Positions 18,239-28,101 of a stretch of DNA of 60,590 bases are shown piece by piece. Source of the DNA: Mastigocoleus sp. MO_188.B34 (GTDB lineage Bacteria > Cyanobacteriota > Cyanobacteriia > Cyanobacteriales > Nostocaceae); assembly GCF_030065675.1 (NCBI RefSeq), contig NZ_JASJDK010000046.1, positions 1-60,590 of the forward strand, given 5' to 3'. Each line of letters begins with the position of its first letter. Position 1 is the stretch's first letter. Position numbers and translations under genes: made by a program. The notes beneath the pieces were generated by a model that was not told the origin of the DNA, made no database searches, and saw only the letters and a program-made list of their open reading frames with translations.

Positions 18239-18697
18239 ATGACTCAGACTAAAACATATCTTCCTCCTCAAGACACAGAACGTGAATGGTACGTAATAGA
18301 TGCTGCAGAGCAACGCTTAGGTCGGCTAGCAACTGAAATTGCGACAATCCTTCGGGGTAAAAACAAACCTCAGTTTACTCCACACATGGATACTGGGGAT
18401 TTTGTGATCGTAATCAATGCCGAAAAAGTTTTAGTTACCGGTAAAAAGCCAGCTCAAAAGCTGTATCGTCGTCACTCCGGTCGTCCTGGTGGGATGAAAA
18501 CTGAAACTTTTGCTCACCTCCAAGGGCGTTTACCTGAGAGAATTATCGAGCGCGCGGTAAAAGGAATGTTACCTAAAAACAAAATGGGACGGCATTTATT
18601 TACCAAACTCAATGTTTATGCTGGACCTACTCACCCCCATGCAGCGCAAAAACCAAAAGAGTTAAAAATTAATACTATTCCAGGAGCAAATAAATAA
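18239..18697 (+). CDS. rplM: 50S ribosomal protein L13
   Basis: L13 is an early large-subunit assembly protein. The 152 residues include [52 protein letters not shown] and the motif [20 protein letters not shown]. The last base of its stop overlaps the start of rpsI (TAATG), the usual rplM-rpsI pair. Confidence 0.98.
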   Translation: MTQTKTYLPPQDTEREWYVIDAAEQRLGRLATEIATILRGKNKPQFTPHMDTGDFVIVINAEKVLVTGKKPAQKLYRRHSGRPGGMKTETFAHLQGRLPERIIERAVKGMLPKNKMGRHLFTKLNVYAGPTHPHAAQKPKELKINTIPGANK

Positions 18698-19116
18698 TGC
18701 AAGCAGTAGATAAAAAAGATGATGGTCGTGCTGTTTACTGGGGAACAGGGCGTCGTAAATCCGCAGTAGCTAGAGTACGTCTAGTTCCCGGAGAAGGAAA
18801 ATTAATTGTTAATGGTAAGCCTGGAGACTTATATTTCCAATTTAATGCTAGTTATTTGGGAATCATTAAAGCTCCCCTAGAAACTCTTGGTCTAGAAAAC
18901 GAGTATGACATTTTAGTCAAAGCTGAAGGCGGTGGTTTAACCGGACAGTCTGATGCAGTACGCTTAGGAGTTGCACGGGCTTTATGTCAGTTAGACCCAG
19001 AAAATCGTTCACCTTTAAAAACAGAAGGTTATCTTACCCGCGATCCACGTTCTAAAGAGCGGAAAAAGTACGGTTTGCACAAAGCACGGAAAGCTCCTCA
19101 GTACTCCAAACGTTAA
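18697..19116 (+). CDS. rpsI: 30S ribosomal protein S9
   Basis: S9 lies in the small-subunit head; its C-terminal tail reaches the P-site tRNA. The 139 residues contain [20 protein letters not shown], the middle [19 protein letters not shown] and the essential tail [17 protein letters not shown] ending in Lys-Arg. The ATG overlaps the rplM stop by one base. Confidence 0.98.
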   Translation: MQAVDKKDDGRAVYWGTGRRKSAVARVRLVPGEGKLIVNGKPGDLYFQFNASYLGIIKAPLETLGLENEYDILVKAEGGGLTGQSDAVRLGVARALCQLDPENRSPLKTEGYLTRDPRSKERKKYGLHKARKAPQYSKR

Positions 19117-19264
19117 TATGGATGGATTTTTGGATTTTGGGTTTTTGATTTTGGACGCTTGTTTCGCGAACAATAAACCGAAATCGTAAAATCTTAAATC
19201 TAAAATTTACATCACTAAAAAGTCTGAAAGTTATAATTTATATAGATTAATTGCAAGCAGAGCA

Positions 19265-19510
19265 ATGGCAAGACCTGATATTCATCCCGAGTGGTACCCC
19301 GAAGCCAAAGTATATTGTAACGGCGAAGTTGTAATGACTGTTGGTTCCACTAAGCCAGAATTACATGTAGATGTTTGGTCTGGAAACCACCCTTTCTACA
19401 CCGGAACACAAAAGATTATCGATACTGAAGGTCGAGTAGAACGCTTCCGTCGTAAGTACGGTATGTTACAAGGAAGACGCTCCGGCAAAAAAGAACAAGA
19501 ACAAAAATAG
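19265..19510 (+). CDS. rpmE: 50S ribosomal protein L31 (zinc-free type)
   Basis: L31 bridges the subunits at the central protuberance. The 81 residues have the family features IHPEWYPEAKVYCNGEVV, VDVWSGNHPFYTGTQ and GRVERFRRKYG. Only one cysteine (about residue 18) is present, so the four-Cys zinc site of the C+ form is missing; this is the usual cyanobacterial C- version. A Lys/Glu/Gln tail ends the protein, and a strong terminator follows. Confidence 0.96.
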   Translation: MARPDIHPEWYPEAKVYCNGEVVMTVGSTKPELHVDVWSGNHPFYTGTQKIIDTEGRVERFRRKYGMLQGRRSGKKEQEQK

Positions 19511-19536
19511 CTGGTTGGCACAAATAAGCTTTCTGG

Positions 19537-19563
19537 ACGGCTCAGTCTTCTGAGTCCGTTTTA
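19537..19563 (+). terminator. Rho-independent terminator after rpmE
   Basis: The stem ACGGCTCAG pairs with CTGAG-CCGT (one T bulge) around a TCTT loop, followed directly by TTTTA. It lies 26 bp after the rpmE stop and marks the end of the ribosomal transcription unit, separating it from prfA. Confidence 0.8.
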
Positions 19564-19609
19564 TAGTATTTTGCCAACTTGTTATTTTTTAGGAGCGAAA
19601 GTACTCGTC

Positions 19610-20713
19610 ATGGCTGAAAAATATTTACTGGAGAAACTGAAATCAGTAGAAGAAACGTTTAATGAATTAACTCGTCGCCTTGCAGATCCGGATACTGCAA
19701 GGAATCCCGATGAATTTCAAAAAGTAGCAAAATCTCGTTCTGGGTTAGAAGAAGTCGTTAACACCTACGAAATCTGGAAAAATTCCCAAGAAGAGTTGAT
19801 AGGTGCTCGAGAGGTTTTAAAAGAGACCCAAGGGGATCTAGAAATGCAAGAGATGGCGGCTCTAGAAGTAAAAGAACTCGAACAAAAACTAGAAGAATTA
19901 GAAGAGCGTCTGAAAATATTGCTACTTCCCCGAGATCCCAACGATGATAAAAATATCATGTTGGAAATTCGTGCCGGAACTGGTGGTGAAGAAGCTAGCA
20001 TCTGGGCAGCCGATTTAGTACGGATGTACGAACGTTATTCTGGCAGCCAAGGTTGGAAAGTAAAATTAGTTAGTGAATCTGTCGCTGAAATGGGCGGTTT
20101 TAAAGAAGCTGTTCTGGAGATTCAAGGCGATAGCGTTTACAGCAAATTAAAATTTGAAGCGGGAGTACATCGAGTACAACGGGTACCAGTTACTGAAGCT
20201 GGCGGAAGGGTTCATACTTCCACTGCAACAGTCGCAGTAATGCCAGAAGTTGACGATGTAGAAATTCATATCGATCCCAAAGATTATGAAATGTCTACGG
20301 CTCGTTCTGGTGGTGCTGGCGGACAAAACGTTAACAAGGTGGAAACGGCGGTTGACTTATTCCACAAACCAACTGGTATTCGAATTTTTTGTACGGAAGA
20401 ACGTAGCCAATTACAAAACAAAGAAAGAGCGCTACAAATCCTTCGTGCAAAATTATATGAGATGAAATTAAGGGAACAACAAGAAGCGGTTACTTCTATG
20501 CGTCGTTCTCAGGTTGGTACCGGTTCTCGTTCGGAAAAAATTCGCACTTATAACTATAAAGATAATCGTGTTACTGACCACCGTTTAAGTCAAAATTATT
20601 CCTTAAATTCAGCCTTAGAAGGTGATTTAGAACCTGTTATTCAAGATTGTATATCCCAAGATCAACAAGAACGTTTAGCAGAATTAGCTGCTTCCACAGC
20701 TGCAGGAAATTAA
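19610..20713 (+). CDS. prfA: Peptide chain release factor 1
   Basis: RF1 reads UAA and UAG and triggers peptide release. I start at ATG 19610 ([17 protein letters not shown]) with AGGAGCG upstream; an upstream in-frame ATG would add 13 residues from the terminator region. The 367 residues include the stop-reading tripeptide PVT ([18 protein letters not shown]) and the catalytic GGQ ([18 protein letters not shown], near residue 236). Confidence 0.97.
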   Translation: MAEKYLLEKLKSVEETFNELTRRLADPDTARNPDEFQKVAKSRSGLEEVVNTYEIWKNSQEELIGAREVLKETQGDLEMQEMAALEVKELEQKLEELEERLKILLLPRDPNDDKNIMLEIRAGTGGEEASIWAADLVRMYERYSGSQGWKVKLVSESVAEMGGFKEAVLEIQGDSVYSKLKFEAGVHRVQRVPVTEAGGRVHTSTATVAVMPEVDDVEIHIDPKDYEMSTARSGGAGGQNVNKVETAVDLFHKPTGIRIFCTEERSQLQNKERALQILRAKLYEMKLREQQEAVTSMRRSQVGTGSRSEKIRTYNYKDNRVTDHRLSQNYSLNSALEGDLEPVIQDCISQDQQERLAELAASTAAGN

Positions 20714-21125
20714 CTTTAAATTGGGGATAGGGAGCGGTTAGGACAAATTTATAGTAAATAATTTGTAATTTCCTATTGATATCCCCCTTTTAATTAAATA
20801 TTTTCTTTCATAACCTAAAATTTTATTTAGAGGTAATTGGTAATTGGCAATTGGTAATTGGTAATTGTTAGTTATTTATTAACCTCTATTTAATTTCAAA
20901 ATATACCCCTTCCTGCTAGTTTCTCATTTGTTCAAACATAAAGTCTTAAAAAGTACAATCACTCTAAAAAAATAGTTGTATTTTTTGGCTTGTATTTTAA
21001 TTTGAAAAATTTTTGAGTACTTCAAGGAATTTTTTGTAGGGAAAAGGTAGTTAAATTTTGTTAAGATTGGACACGATAAACCATCTTTTCACCTTTGTAA
21101 CCATCCCTTACCTTGGAGATACTTA
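20714..21125. other. Spacer prfA to ABC-F gene
   Basis: Four hundred AT-rich bases with no gene. The only structure seen is a heptamer array GGTAATT/GGCAATT at 20832-20868 (five or six copies). No clear promoter boxes for the ABC-F gene could be assigned. Confidence 0.6.
20832..20868. repeat. Heptanucleotide tandem repeat
   Basis: Five consecutive near-identical units of GGTAATT (one variant GGCAATT) followed by GTTAG. This is a typical short tandem repeat of filamentous cyanobacteria. Confidence 0.8.
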
Positions 21126-22820
21126 ATGCTGAGACTAGAACATATCAGTAAAATTTATCCAACTGGCGAAGTTCTCAAGGATGTTAATTGGGAAGTTAAA
21201 GTTGGCAATCGCATTGGTTTGGTTGGCGTAAATGGTGCGGGTAAATCAACACAGTTAAAGATTATTACTGGAGAGATTGAACCCACCCAGGGAGAAATAA
21301 TTCGTCCTTCCAGCTTACATATTGCTTATCTCAATCAAGAATTTGAGGTCGATCCCAGTCGTACAGTCAAAGAAGAATTATGGCGGGCTTTTGGTGAAGC
21401 GAACACAGTTAATGAATCTTTGGCGACTGTACACCGAGATATGGAAACAGCAGATCCTTCTGAACTGGATAAACTACTCAAGCAGATGGATCGCTTGCAA
21501 AGACAGTTTGAAGCACTGGACGGCTATGCTCTAGAAGCGCGTATAGATAAGATACTACCAGAAATTGGCTTTGAAAGTGGAGATGGTGAGCGTCTCGTAA
21601 GTGCATTTAGTGGCGGTTGGCAGATGCGCATGAGTTTGGGCAAAATTATGTTGCAAAAGCCAGATGTATTACTATTAGACGAACCGACAAACCATTTAGA
21701 CTTAGAAACTATTGAGTGGTTAGAAAACTATCTCAAAGGTTTAAATACGCCAATGGTGATAGTATCCCACGACCGGGAATTTTTGGATCGCCTTTGCACT
21801 CAAATTGTGGAAACAGAACGAGGTATATCCACCACATATTTGGGTAATTACTCCCGTTACCTAGAACAAAAATTTGAAAATCAAGCAGCACAACAAAATG
21901 CGTTTGAACGTCAACAGAAAGAATTAGAGAAGCAACAGGCTTTTGTGGAAAAATTTCGGGCTAGTGCGACCCGCAGTACCCAAGCAAAAAGCCGAGAAAA
22001 ACAACTAGATAAAATTGAACGTATCGAAGCCCCAACAAGTAATCTCAAAACTCTCCAATTTCGTTTTCCCGATGCTCCCCGTAGTGGCAGGGAAGTAATT
22101 AAAATTACTGAGCTTACCCATGAATATGATGATAAGATTTTATTTTTGGGAGGCAACTTACTGATAGAAAGGGGCGATCACATTGCAATTTTAGGTCCCA
22201 ATGGTGCCGGTAAATCAACCCTTCTACGGATGATAGCAGGCGTAGAAAAACCCACAGATGGTTCTGTCAAATTGGGGGAGCATAACGTGATCCCCGGTTA
22301 CTTCGAACAGAACCAAGCAGAGGCTTTAGATTTAAACAGAACTGTCATGGAAACCATCCATGATGAAGTTCCTGATTGGAAAAATGAAGAAGTCCGGACT
22401 CTTTTGGGAAGATTTTTGTTTACTGGCGATACAGTTTTTAAAGCAGTTTCAGCCCTCAGTGGAGGTGAAAAAGCCCGTTTAGCACTAGCAAAAATGCTTT
22501 TGTGCCCAGTAAACTTATTGATGCTTGATGAGCCGACTAACCACCTAGATATTCCCGCCAAAGAAATGCTGGAATCAGCCATCCAAAATTATGATGGCAC
22601 AGTAATTGTTGTTTCCCACGACCGTTATTTTATATCCCAAGTCGCTAATAAAATTGTGGAAATTCGTGACGGGGAATTCCGTGTTTACTTGGGAGATTAT
22701 AACTATTACTTGGAGAAAATTGCCGAAGAAAAAGAGCAAGCAAGATTAGCAGCAATAGCAGCCCAAAAAGCAGCTAAAAAAGCAGCTAAAGCAGCTAAAG
22801 CAGCGGCGAAAAAGAAATGA
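21126..22820 (+). CDS. ABC-F family ATPase
   Basis: Soluble protein with two ABC ATPase domains and no membrane segment, so it belongs to the ABC-F class that acts on ribosomes rather than in transport. Domain 1 has Walker A GVNGAGKST near residue 37, signature FSGGWQMRMSL and Walker B LLLDEPTNHLD; domain 2 has GPNGAGKST, LSGGEKARLAL and LLMLDEPTNHLD. The charged interdomain linker (about residues 240-300) is present. The last 25 residues are an Ala/Lys repeat tail. Which ABC-F subgroup (Uup, EttA or other) cannot be settled from the sequence alone. Confidence 0.93.
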   Translation: MLRLEHISKIYPTGEVLKDVNWEVKVGNRIGLVGVNGAGKSTQLKIITGEIEPTQGEIIRPSSLHIAYLNQEFEVDPSRTVKEELWRAFGEANTVNESLATVHRDMETADPSELDKLLKQMDRLQRQFEALDGYALEARIDKILPEIGFESGDGERLVSAFSGGWQMRMSLGKIMLQKPDVLLLDEPTNHLDLETIEWLENYLKGLNTPMVIVSHDREFLDRLCTQIVETERGISTTYLGNYSRYLEQKFENQAAQQNAFERQQKELEKQQAFVEKFRASATRSTQAKSREKQLDKIERIEAPTSNLKTLQFRFPDAPRSGREVIKITELTHEYDDKILFLGGNLLIERGDHIAILGPNGAGKSTLLRMIAGVEKPTDGSVKLGEHNVIPGYFEQNQAEALDLNRTVMETIHDEVPDWKNEEVRTLLGRFLFTGDTVFKAVSALSGGEKARLALAKMLLCPVNLLMLDEPTNHLDIPAKEMLESAIQNYDGTVIVVSHDRYFISQVANKIVEIRDGEFRVYLGDYNYYLEKIAEEKEQARLAAIAAQKAAKKAAKAAKAAAKKK

Positions 22821-23037
22821 ACTACTTTGTTGTCAAATAGCAAAATGTATCAAGATGGCCATTGTTTTATACGAAATAAAGATTGATAATGGAGGCTAAG
22901 TAAAATTACTAAAATTTAAGAAGTGTCTAAAAAAACAGCATTTTGTAAGCAAAAAAGGTAATAGGCAGAAATTCACTTGCAGTTGCTAACAGCAGTGGTA
23001 TCATTCGGGTATTACAAAAAGTAAAGGGCGATATATT

Positions 23038-24636
23038 ATGACCAAGGCACCTGTTGCTCCCGTGGTGCTAGTCATTTTAGACGGATGGGGCTACTGCGAG
23101 GAGACAGAAGGAAACGCTATTGCTAAAGCTCAAACGCCGATAATTGAAAGTTTGTGGACTACTTATCCTCATACCCTGATCCGTACATCAGGAAAAGCTG
23201 TAGGATTACCGGAAGGTCAAATGGGTAACTCAGAAGTTGGTCATTTGAATATCGGTGCGGGAAGAGTAGTTCCACAAGAGTTAGTACGCATTTCTGATGC
23301 GGTGGAAGATGGTTCCATTAACAAAAACCCGGCGCTGGAGAAAATTTGCCAAGAAGTGCGTAGTCGCAATGGTAAATTACACTTAATTGGGCTTTGCTCC
23401 GAAGGTGGCGTCCACTCGCATTTAAGCCATTTATTCGGACTGCTTGATCTAGCAAAAATTCAAGGAATTTCAGAAGTTTGCATCCATGCAATTACAGATG
23501 GTCGTGATACTAAACCTACAGAAGGTTTAAATTCCATCGGTTTAATCCAAAATTACACAGATCGTATTGGTGTTGGGCGTATTGTGACCATCAGTGGTCG
23601 CTATTATGCCATGGACAGAGACAAACGTTGGGATCGGGTTCAAAAAGCTTACGAAGTAATGACAGTTGATGGTCCAGGAAATGGTATGTCGGCTGTAGAA
23701 GCTTTAAAAGCATCTTACGAAGAAGATGTAACCGATGAATTTGTTATTCCAACCAGAATTGCACCGGGTGGGATTGAGGCAGGAGATGGGATAATCTTTT
23801 TTAATTTCCGTCCCGATCGCGCCAGACAAATAACCCACGCGTTTGTCAACGAAAAATTTGACGGTTTTCCTAGAGAGCAAATTAAACCATTATCTTTTGT
23901 CAGTTTTACCCAGTACGATCCGGAGTTATCAGTTGGAGTCGCTTTTGAACCCCAAAATCTGACCAATATCCTAGGAGAAGTACTTGCAAACAATAATCTC
24001 AAGCAGTTTCGCACGGCAGAAACAGAGAAATATGCCCATGTGACCTACTTTTTCAATGGTGGTCTAGAAGAACCATTTGCAGGTGAAGAGCGAGAATTGA
24101 TCGAAAGCCCAATGGTTGCAACCTATGATTCTGCACCAACAATGTCAGCACAAGCAGTTACTGATGTACTAATTTCAGCAATTGAAAAATGTGTTTACTC
24201 GTTGGTAGTTGTTAATTATGCAAATCCAGATATGGTAGGGCATACTGGTCAAATCCCAGCAACAATCACAGCAATAGAAGAAGTAGACAGTTGCTTGGGA
24301 AGATTATTAGAAAGCGTCAGTAAAGTTGGTGGGACAACGATAATTACCGCTGACCATGGAAATGCAGAGCGTATGCTGGATAATGAAGGAAATCCTTGGA
24401 CAGCCCACACAACGAATCCAGTTCCTTTTATTTTGATAGAAGGAGAAAAGGTAAGAATCCCCGGACATGGTACAAATGTGATTTTGCGAAATGATGGCAA
24501 ATTAGCAGATATTGCGCCAACTATTTTGGAAATCTTACAACTACAGCAACCACCTGAAATGACAGGGACTTCTCTGTTGAGAACAGCTGAGTACGAAGTA
24601 CAAATGTCTCGTGCTCCTTTGCAAGTCGGGTTGTAA
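23038..24636 (+). CDS. gpmI: 2,3-bisphosphoglycerate-independent phosphoglycerate mutase
   Basis: GpmI interconverts 3- and 2-phosphoglycerate with two manganese ions, linking the Calvin cycle and lower glycolysis. The 532 residues are the full length. The metal site starts with VILDGWGY; the phosphoserine nucleophile lies in MGNSEVGHLNIGAGR at about residue 63; ITDGRDTKP, FNFRPDRARQIT, TADHGNAE and HTTNPVPFI supply substrate and metal ligands. It lies 102 bp upstream of secG, a neighbourhood recalled from other cyanobacteria. Confidence 0.97.
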   Translation: MTKAPVAPVVLVILDGWGYCEETEGNAIAKAQTPIIESLWTTYPHTLIRTSGKAVGLPEGQMGNSEVGHLNIGAGRVVPQELVRISDAVEDGSINKNPALEKICQEVRSRNGKLHLIGLCSEGGVHSHLSHLFGLLDLAKIQGISEVCIHAITDGRDTKPTEGLNSIGLIQNYTDRIGVGRIVTISGRYYAMDRDKRWDRVQKAYEVMTVDGPGNGMSAVEALKASYEEDVTDEFVIPTRIAPGGIEAGDGIIFFNFRPDRARQITHAFVNEKFDGFPREQIKPLSFVSFTQYDPELSVGVAFEPQNLTNILGEVLANNNLKQFRTAETEKYAHVTYFFNGGLEEPFAGEERELIESPMVATYDSAPTMSAQAVTDVLISAIEKCVYSLVVVNYANPDMVGHTGQIPATITAIEEVDSCLGRLLESVSKVGGTTIITADHGNAERMLDNEGNPWTAHTTNPVPFILIEGEKVRIPGHGTNVILRNDGKLADIAPTILEILQLQQPPEMTGTSLLRTAEYEVQMSRAPLQVGL

Positions 24637-24647
24637 AATATATATCA

Positions 24648-24690
24648 GTTAAAAGTTAAGAGTTAAGAGTTAAGGGTTAAATAACTTCCT
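24648..24690. repeat. Short tandem repeat GAGTTAA between gpmI and secG
   Basis: Heptamers AGTTAAA, AGTTAAG, AGTTAAG, AGTTAAG, GGTTAAA follow each other directly after the gpmI stop. It is one of several repeats of this class in the window. Confidence 0.7.
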
Positions 24691-24738
24691 ACTCCTAACT
24701 TTTCTGGCTAAAAATTTATTATTAATGAGACTGATATC

Positions 24739-24969
24739 ATGACAGTTACTACTATCCTGCAAGGTATTTGGGCATTTTCCGCTGTGGCTTTAATTGTTTT
24801 GGTTTTGTTACACAGCCCCAAGGGAGACGGTATTGGAGCAATCGGTGGACAAGCTCAATTGTTCAGCAGCACCAAAAGTGCAGAAAACACATTAAATCGA
24901 GTTACTTGGGCGTTAGTAGTAATTTTTCTCGGTTTAACTGTAGTTTTGAGTGCAGGGTGGTTGAACTAA
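24739..24969 (+). CDS. secG: Preprotein translocase subunit SecG
   Basis: SecG is the small non-essential subunit of the SecYEG channel. The 76 residues form two membrane segments (about residues 5-22 and 51-72) separated by the conserved loop LLHSPKGDGIGAIGGQAQLF, with the diagnostic LHSPKGDG and FSSTKSAENTLNR. The length is normal for cyanobacteria. A metalloprotease gene starts 30 bp after its stop, so the two may be cotranscribed. Confidence 0.95.
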   Translation: MTVTTILQGIWAFSAVALIVLVLLHSPKGDGIGAIGGQAQLFSSTKSAENTLNRVTWALVVIFLGLTVVLSAGWLN

Positions 24970-24998
24970 CAACAGCAGGGGAAATAGGAGATTGGCTA

Positions 24999-26105
24999 AT
25001 GGGAAAATTCACCAGGTACCTTCCACCTAGAACCCCTCGGATAAAAGCTTCTCGAAGTAAAACCTCTAGAAATAAAAATACTCTGAAAACATCAAGGTGC
25101 AATTTATTTTCAAGTTTATTTCTAAAGAGTTTATTTCTAAAAAGTTTGTTTCTAAAAAGTTTATTTTTTAAAAGATTATTTTTTAAAAGTTTATTTCTAG
25201 TTTTAAATCTACTTCTTATAGCTGGCTTATTTGCTCTAATGAATTTGCGATCGCCAGCATTAAGTGAAACTAATTTAGATATAGAAATTCAAAATTCCTC
25301 GAGTTTTTTCCCAGAAGCTAGCAAAGATGTAGTTAGCAAACAATTAATAGATAAGAAACTGGATTGCCAATGTAGCGGTTTTTATTTGAATAAAATACAC
25401 TTTACATTTCCATACCGTAGAGACGTACCATGGTACGTCTCTACAAAATGTAATAAACTCAACCGGAAACCTCTGTATATAACTCGAAAACAATCTTTAC
25501 CCGCTTTAAAAGCTCATCCTTTGGCTTCTACTTTAAGAAAATGGCAAGATGTTAGTAACAGTGGGGATTATTTTTCTGAAATTAATCCAACTCCCGTTGG
25601 TTATTTAGTTTGGTCCCAATTTCCGGTTAAAATCTACATTACTACATTAAATAAACTGCCACAAAAACAAGCACAAACTTGGGTTGAAACTGTTTCCCAA
25701 GTTGTTAGTGAGTGGCAAAACTATTTACCTTTAGAAATAGTAGATCAAGCAGATAGTGCCGATATTACTATCGAACGTAAAGCACCACCACTTCAGTTTG
25801 ATCGCAATCGTAAATTATCCCGGGCGCGATCGGCACAAGCCACTTACAAGCTTTATACAAAAAATAATACTTTATATCATCGCTTTACTATTTTATTGAG
25901 TCCCAGTCAAACCGGAAAGTACTTACTTGCAGCAACCCGTCACGAACTCGGTCACGCATTAGGAATTTGGGGTCACAGTTCAATGGAAAGTGATGCTCTT
26001 TATTTTTCCCAAGTTCGCAATCCACCGCCTATTTCCCCTAGGGATATTAATACTTTGAAGAGTGTTTATGAGCAACCTACAAGTTTAGGATGGTCTTTAC
26101 CGTAA
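24999..26105 (+). CDS. Membrane-anchored matrixin-like zinc metalloprotease
   Basis: I start at ATG 24999 (MGKFTRYLPPR), preceded by ATAGGAG; the longer open frame overlaps secG and is unlikely. The 368 residues have a basic N-terminus, a hydrophobic stretch (about residues 38-80) built on tandem SLFLK repeats that should anchor or export the protein, and near residues 315-326 the zinc site HELGHALGIWGH. The third His is one position later than in the canonical HExxHxxGxxH, as I recall for cyanobacterial relatives. Substrate unknown. Residues 140-149 are encoded by an inserted palindrome. Confidence 0.75.
   Translation: MGKFTRYLPPRTPRIKASRSKTSRNKNTLKTSRCNLFSSLFLKSLFLKSLFLKSLFFKRLFFKSLFLVLNLLLIAGLFALMNLRSPALSETNLDIEIQNSSSFFPEASKDVVSKQLIDKKLDCQCSGFYLNKIHFTFPYRRDVPWYVSTKCNKLNRKPLYITRKQSLPALKAHPLASTLRKWQDVSNSGDYFSEINPTPVGYLVWSQFPVKIYITTLNKLPQKQAQTWVETVSQVVSEWQNYLPLEIVDQADSADITIERKAPPLQFDRNRKLSRARSAQATYKLYTKNNTLYHRFTILLSPSQTGKYLLAATRHELGHALGIWGHSSMESDALYFSQVRNPPPISPRDINTLKSVYEQPTSLGWSLP
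25112..25200. repeat. 15-bp coding tandem repeat (SLFLK units)
   Basis: About six copies of a 15-bp unit (consensus AGTTTATTTCTAAAA) lie in frame in the N-terminal part of the metalloprotease gene and encode SLFLK, SLFLK, SLFLK, SLFFK, RLFFK, SLFLV. The high nucleotide identity of neighbouring units points to recent slippage. Confidence 0.85.
25417..25444. repeat. Perfect 28-bp palindrome inside a gene
   Basis: The sequence from GTAGAGACGTACC to GGTACGTCTCTAC is its own reverse complement over all 28 bases, centred on CATG. It lies in frame in the metalloprotease gene and adds codons for RRDVPWYVST without stopping it. Similar palindromes are recalled as dispersed intergenic repeats of filamentous cyanobacteria. 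Confidence 0.85.
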
Positions 26106-26344
26106 CTGGAGAATTTGTTTGCAGAGTAAATTTATGACTTGTATTGTCGCAAACCGACGACAGATTATGGCAAATACTGTTTATTTTTATTTGCCTTCCT
26201 CCCTTTGGGGAGACTAGGAGGGGATTTAATCCCAAATCCGATTTTTAAAACCCAACCCCTTTATATTTTTTGGGATTTCCCCCCACCTCCCACACTTCCC
26301 TCTCTCACTTTAAAAAGGGGTAATTAACCCGGATTTAGTATAAT

Positions 26345-26374
26345 CCCACACTTTCCTTACGACTAAGATGTGGG
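26345..26374. terminator. Hairpin between the convergent metalloprotease and hupL genes
   Basis: CCCACA (26345-26350) pairs with TGTGGG (26369-26374); further pairs (CTT/AAG) can form inside. It lies 17 bp past the hupL stop on the - strand and about 240 bp past the metalloprotease stop. There is no long T tract, so termination is plausible rather than certain. The remaining gap 26106-26344 is non-coding. Confidence 0.45.
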
Positions 26375-26390
26375 GCTTACGTCGTTTCAG

Positions 26391-27986
26391 CTAAGCAGTG
26401 CGGAAGCGTGCAAGTTCTTCACCAGTTTTGGAATCATGGGCATGAACAGTACAAACTAAACAGGAGTCAAAAGAACGGGCAACATGACCAACCTCAACAG
26501 GATCGGTAACGTCATGAACCGGTGTACCAATTAAAGCTTCTTCAATAGGACCAAGTCTTTCTTGAGAATCACGGGGTCCTACATTCCAAGTCGTAGGGGC
26601 AATAACTTGATAATTCTTTATTTTGCCTGCCTCAATTTCTACCCAATGGCAAAGGGAACCACGAGCTGCTGCTGTTGCACCCCAACCCCTACCATCTTTC
26701 TCTTGAGGTTGAATATACCAAGGATCGTTAAGTTTAAATTCACGTAAACAACGTTCTGCTTGACGATACAATTTGACAATTTCATGAACCCGGGCTAACT
26801 GACGCAGGTGAGCACTAGCACCACCCATCTGTTTAAAAGCATCAAGTATAAAGCCATCATAGTGTTGCCAAGACTCGCCATGTGTACCACCTGCGACCAA
26901 TTGACGAGCGAGTGGTCCTACTTCTAAACGCCCATAATTGATATGATGTACTGCTGTTGACCAAGAATAGGCATCATTGAAGTCTTTTGTATTATGATGG
27001 GTAGGTTTAGTGGTGCGATCAAAGGGATGCACATCTGCTGTACCTTCGTCATACCAAGAATGAGTTGTATTTTCTCGAGCAAAGGTATGATCCATCAAGG
27101 TGTGCATATCGCTGGAACTGTCATAGACTCCACTCTTCATAATTAAAGCTGCATTTCGCCCCTCAATAGTAGGATTTTGATATTTATCCTCATGAGGTAA
27201 ATATCCCCAGGTCATATATTTACCAACACCAACACCATATTTATCTAGACCGATATCAAAACCCATCCGCCAGTAAAATCCTAAATCGGAATCCCGATGA
27301 TTGGGACTTTCATCAAGCCAAGCCATAAAGTCATCATATGTTTTGATTTCTTCATAACGCTCCAAAGAACAACCTAACCATACCGGTTCCAACCAATTGG
27401 TACGAAAATATTCCAGAATTGACCAAGCCCGAGTGATATCTGTGAGAGTAAGGGCACACATTACCCCACCAGGGACCATGTAGCTAGAATGAGGCCATTG
27501 ACCACCCATAAGGGCATAAATTTCTAGGGGTTTAGCAGAAATACTCACACCAACTTCATAATGCTTACCAGTAAAGGCAGTAAATCTACGTACAGCCTCT
27601 TCATAGAAAACACTGTTACTGTAATTCCGATGGGTTAGATCTACGGCAAATAGACCATAAAAGTAACGGGGTATACTTTGAATACTTTCAACCAGTTGAC
27701 CAAGGTTTCTAGCTAAAATTGCATTACGAGGTACTTCGCTTTCCCAAGCTGTATCTAATGCCCAAGATCCGCAGGTGAGGTGAGAAGCTCCACAAATACC
27801 GCAAATCCGAGGCGTGGCAATTAAACCTGCTTTTGGGTCTTTTCCCCGCAATATAACTTCAAATCCCCGAAAAAGTTCCGCTTGAGTCCAAGCATTAACT
27901 ACATAGCCATCTTCTACATCTACTCGAACATCTAAATCACCTTCGACTCTACCAACGGGCGAAATATTTAATGTTTTAATTCCCAT
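26391..27986 (-). CDS. hupL: Uptake [NiFe] hydrogenase large subunit
   Basis: HupL carries the Ni-Fe(CN)2CO centre that oxidises H2 released by nitrogenase. The 531 residues include RGFE, the N-terminal metal motif RICGICGASH at about residues 61-70, and the C-terminal DSCLVCTVH followed by 15 residues (AHDSKTGEELARFRTA region) that a HupW-type endopeptidase removes after the His. The frame is uninterrupted: no excisable hupL element of the Anabaena type is present. It lies 206 bp after hupS on the same strand. A promoter of its own was not seen. Confidence 0.97.
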   Translation of the reverse strand: MGIKTLNISPVGRVEGDLDVRVDVEDGYVVNAWTQAELFRGFEVILRGKDPKAGLIATPRICGICGASHLTCGSWALDTAWESEVPRNAILARNLGQLVESIQSIPRYFYGLFAVDLTHRNYSNSVFYEEAVRRFTAFTGKHYEVGVSISAKPLEIYALMGGQWPHSSYMVPGGVMCALTLTDITRAWSILEYFRTNWLEPVWLGCSLERYEEIKTYDDFMAWLDESPNHRDSDLGFYWRMGFDIGLDKYGVGVGKYMTWGYLPHEDKYQNPTIEGRNAALIMKSGVYDSSSDMHTLMDHTFARENTTHSWYDEGTADVHPFDRTTKPTHHNTKDFNDAYSWSTAVHHINYGRLEVGPLARQLVAGGTHGESWQHYDGFILDAFKQMGGASAHLRQLARVHEIVKLYRQAERCLREFKLNDPWYIQPQEKDGRGWGATAAARGSLCHWVEIEAGKIKNYQVIAPTTWNVGPRDSQERLGPIEEALIGTPVHDVTDPVEVGHVARSFDSCLVCTVHAHDSKTGEELARFRTA

Positions 27987-28101
27987 CGCTCTTTCCTATT
28001 GTTTAGCTGTGTGCTGTTACCCTTGGAAAAAACTGCTCAAATCAGCAAGCACCTATCCCTTGCACCTTAGAAACACTGGTAGATACGAAGTAGCTTCTGT
28101 C

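Noticed and set aside
24768-24998. Longer start for the metalloprotease overlapping secG
   Set aside because: It would read secG out of frame; the ATG at 24999 has AGGAG and starts just after secG.
26139-26327. 62-codon + strand frame after the metalloprotease
   Set aside because: Composed of repeat-like C/T-rich spacer sequence; Pro/Leu-rich, no homology recognised.
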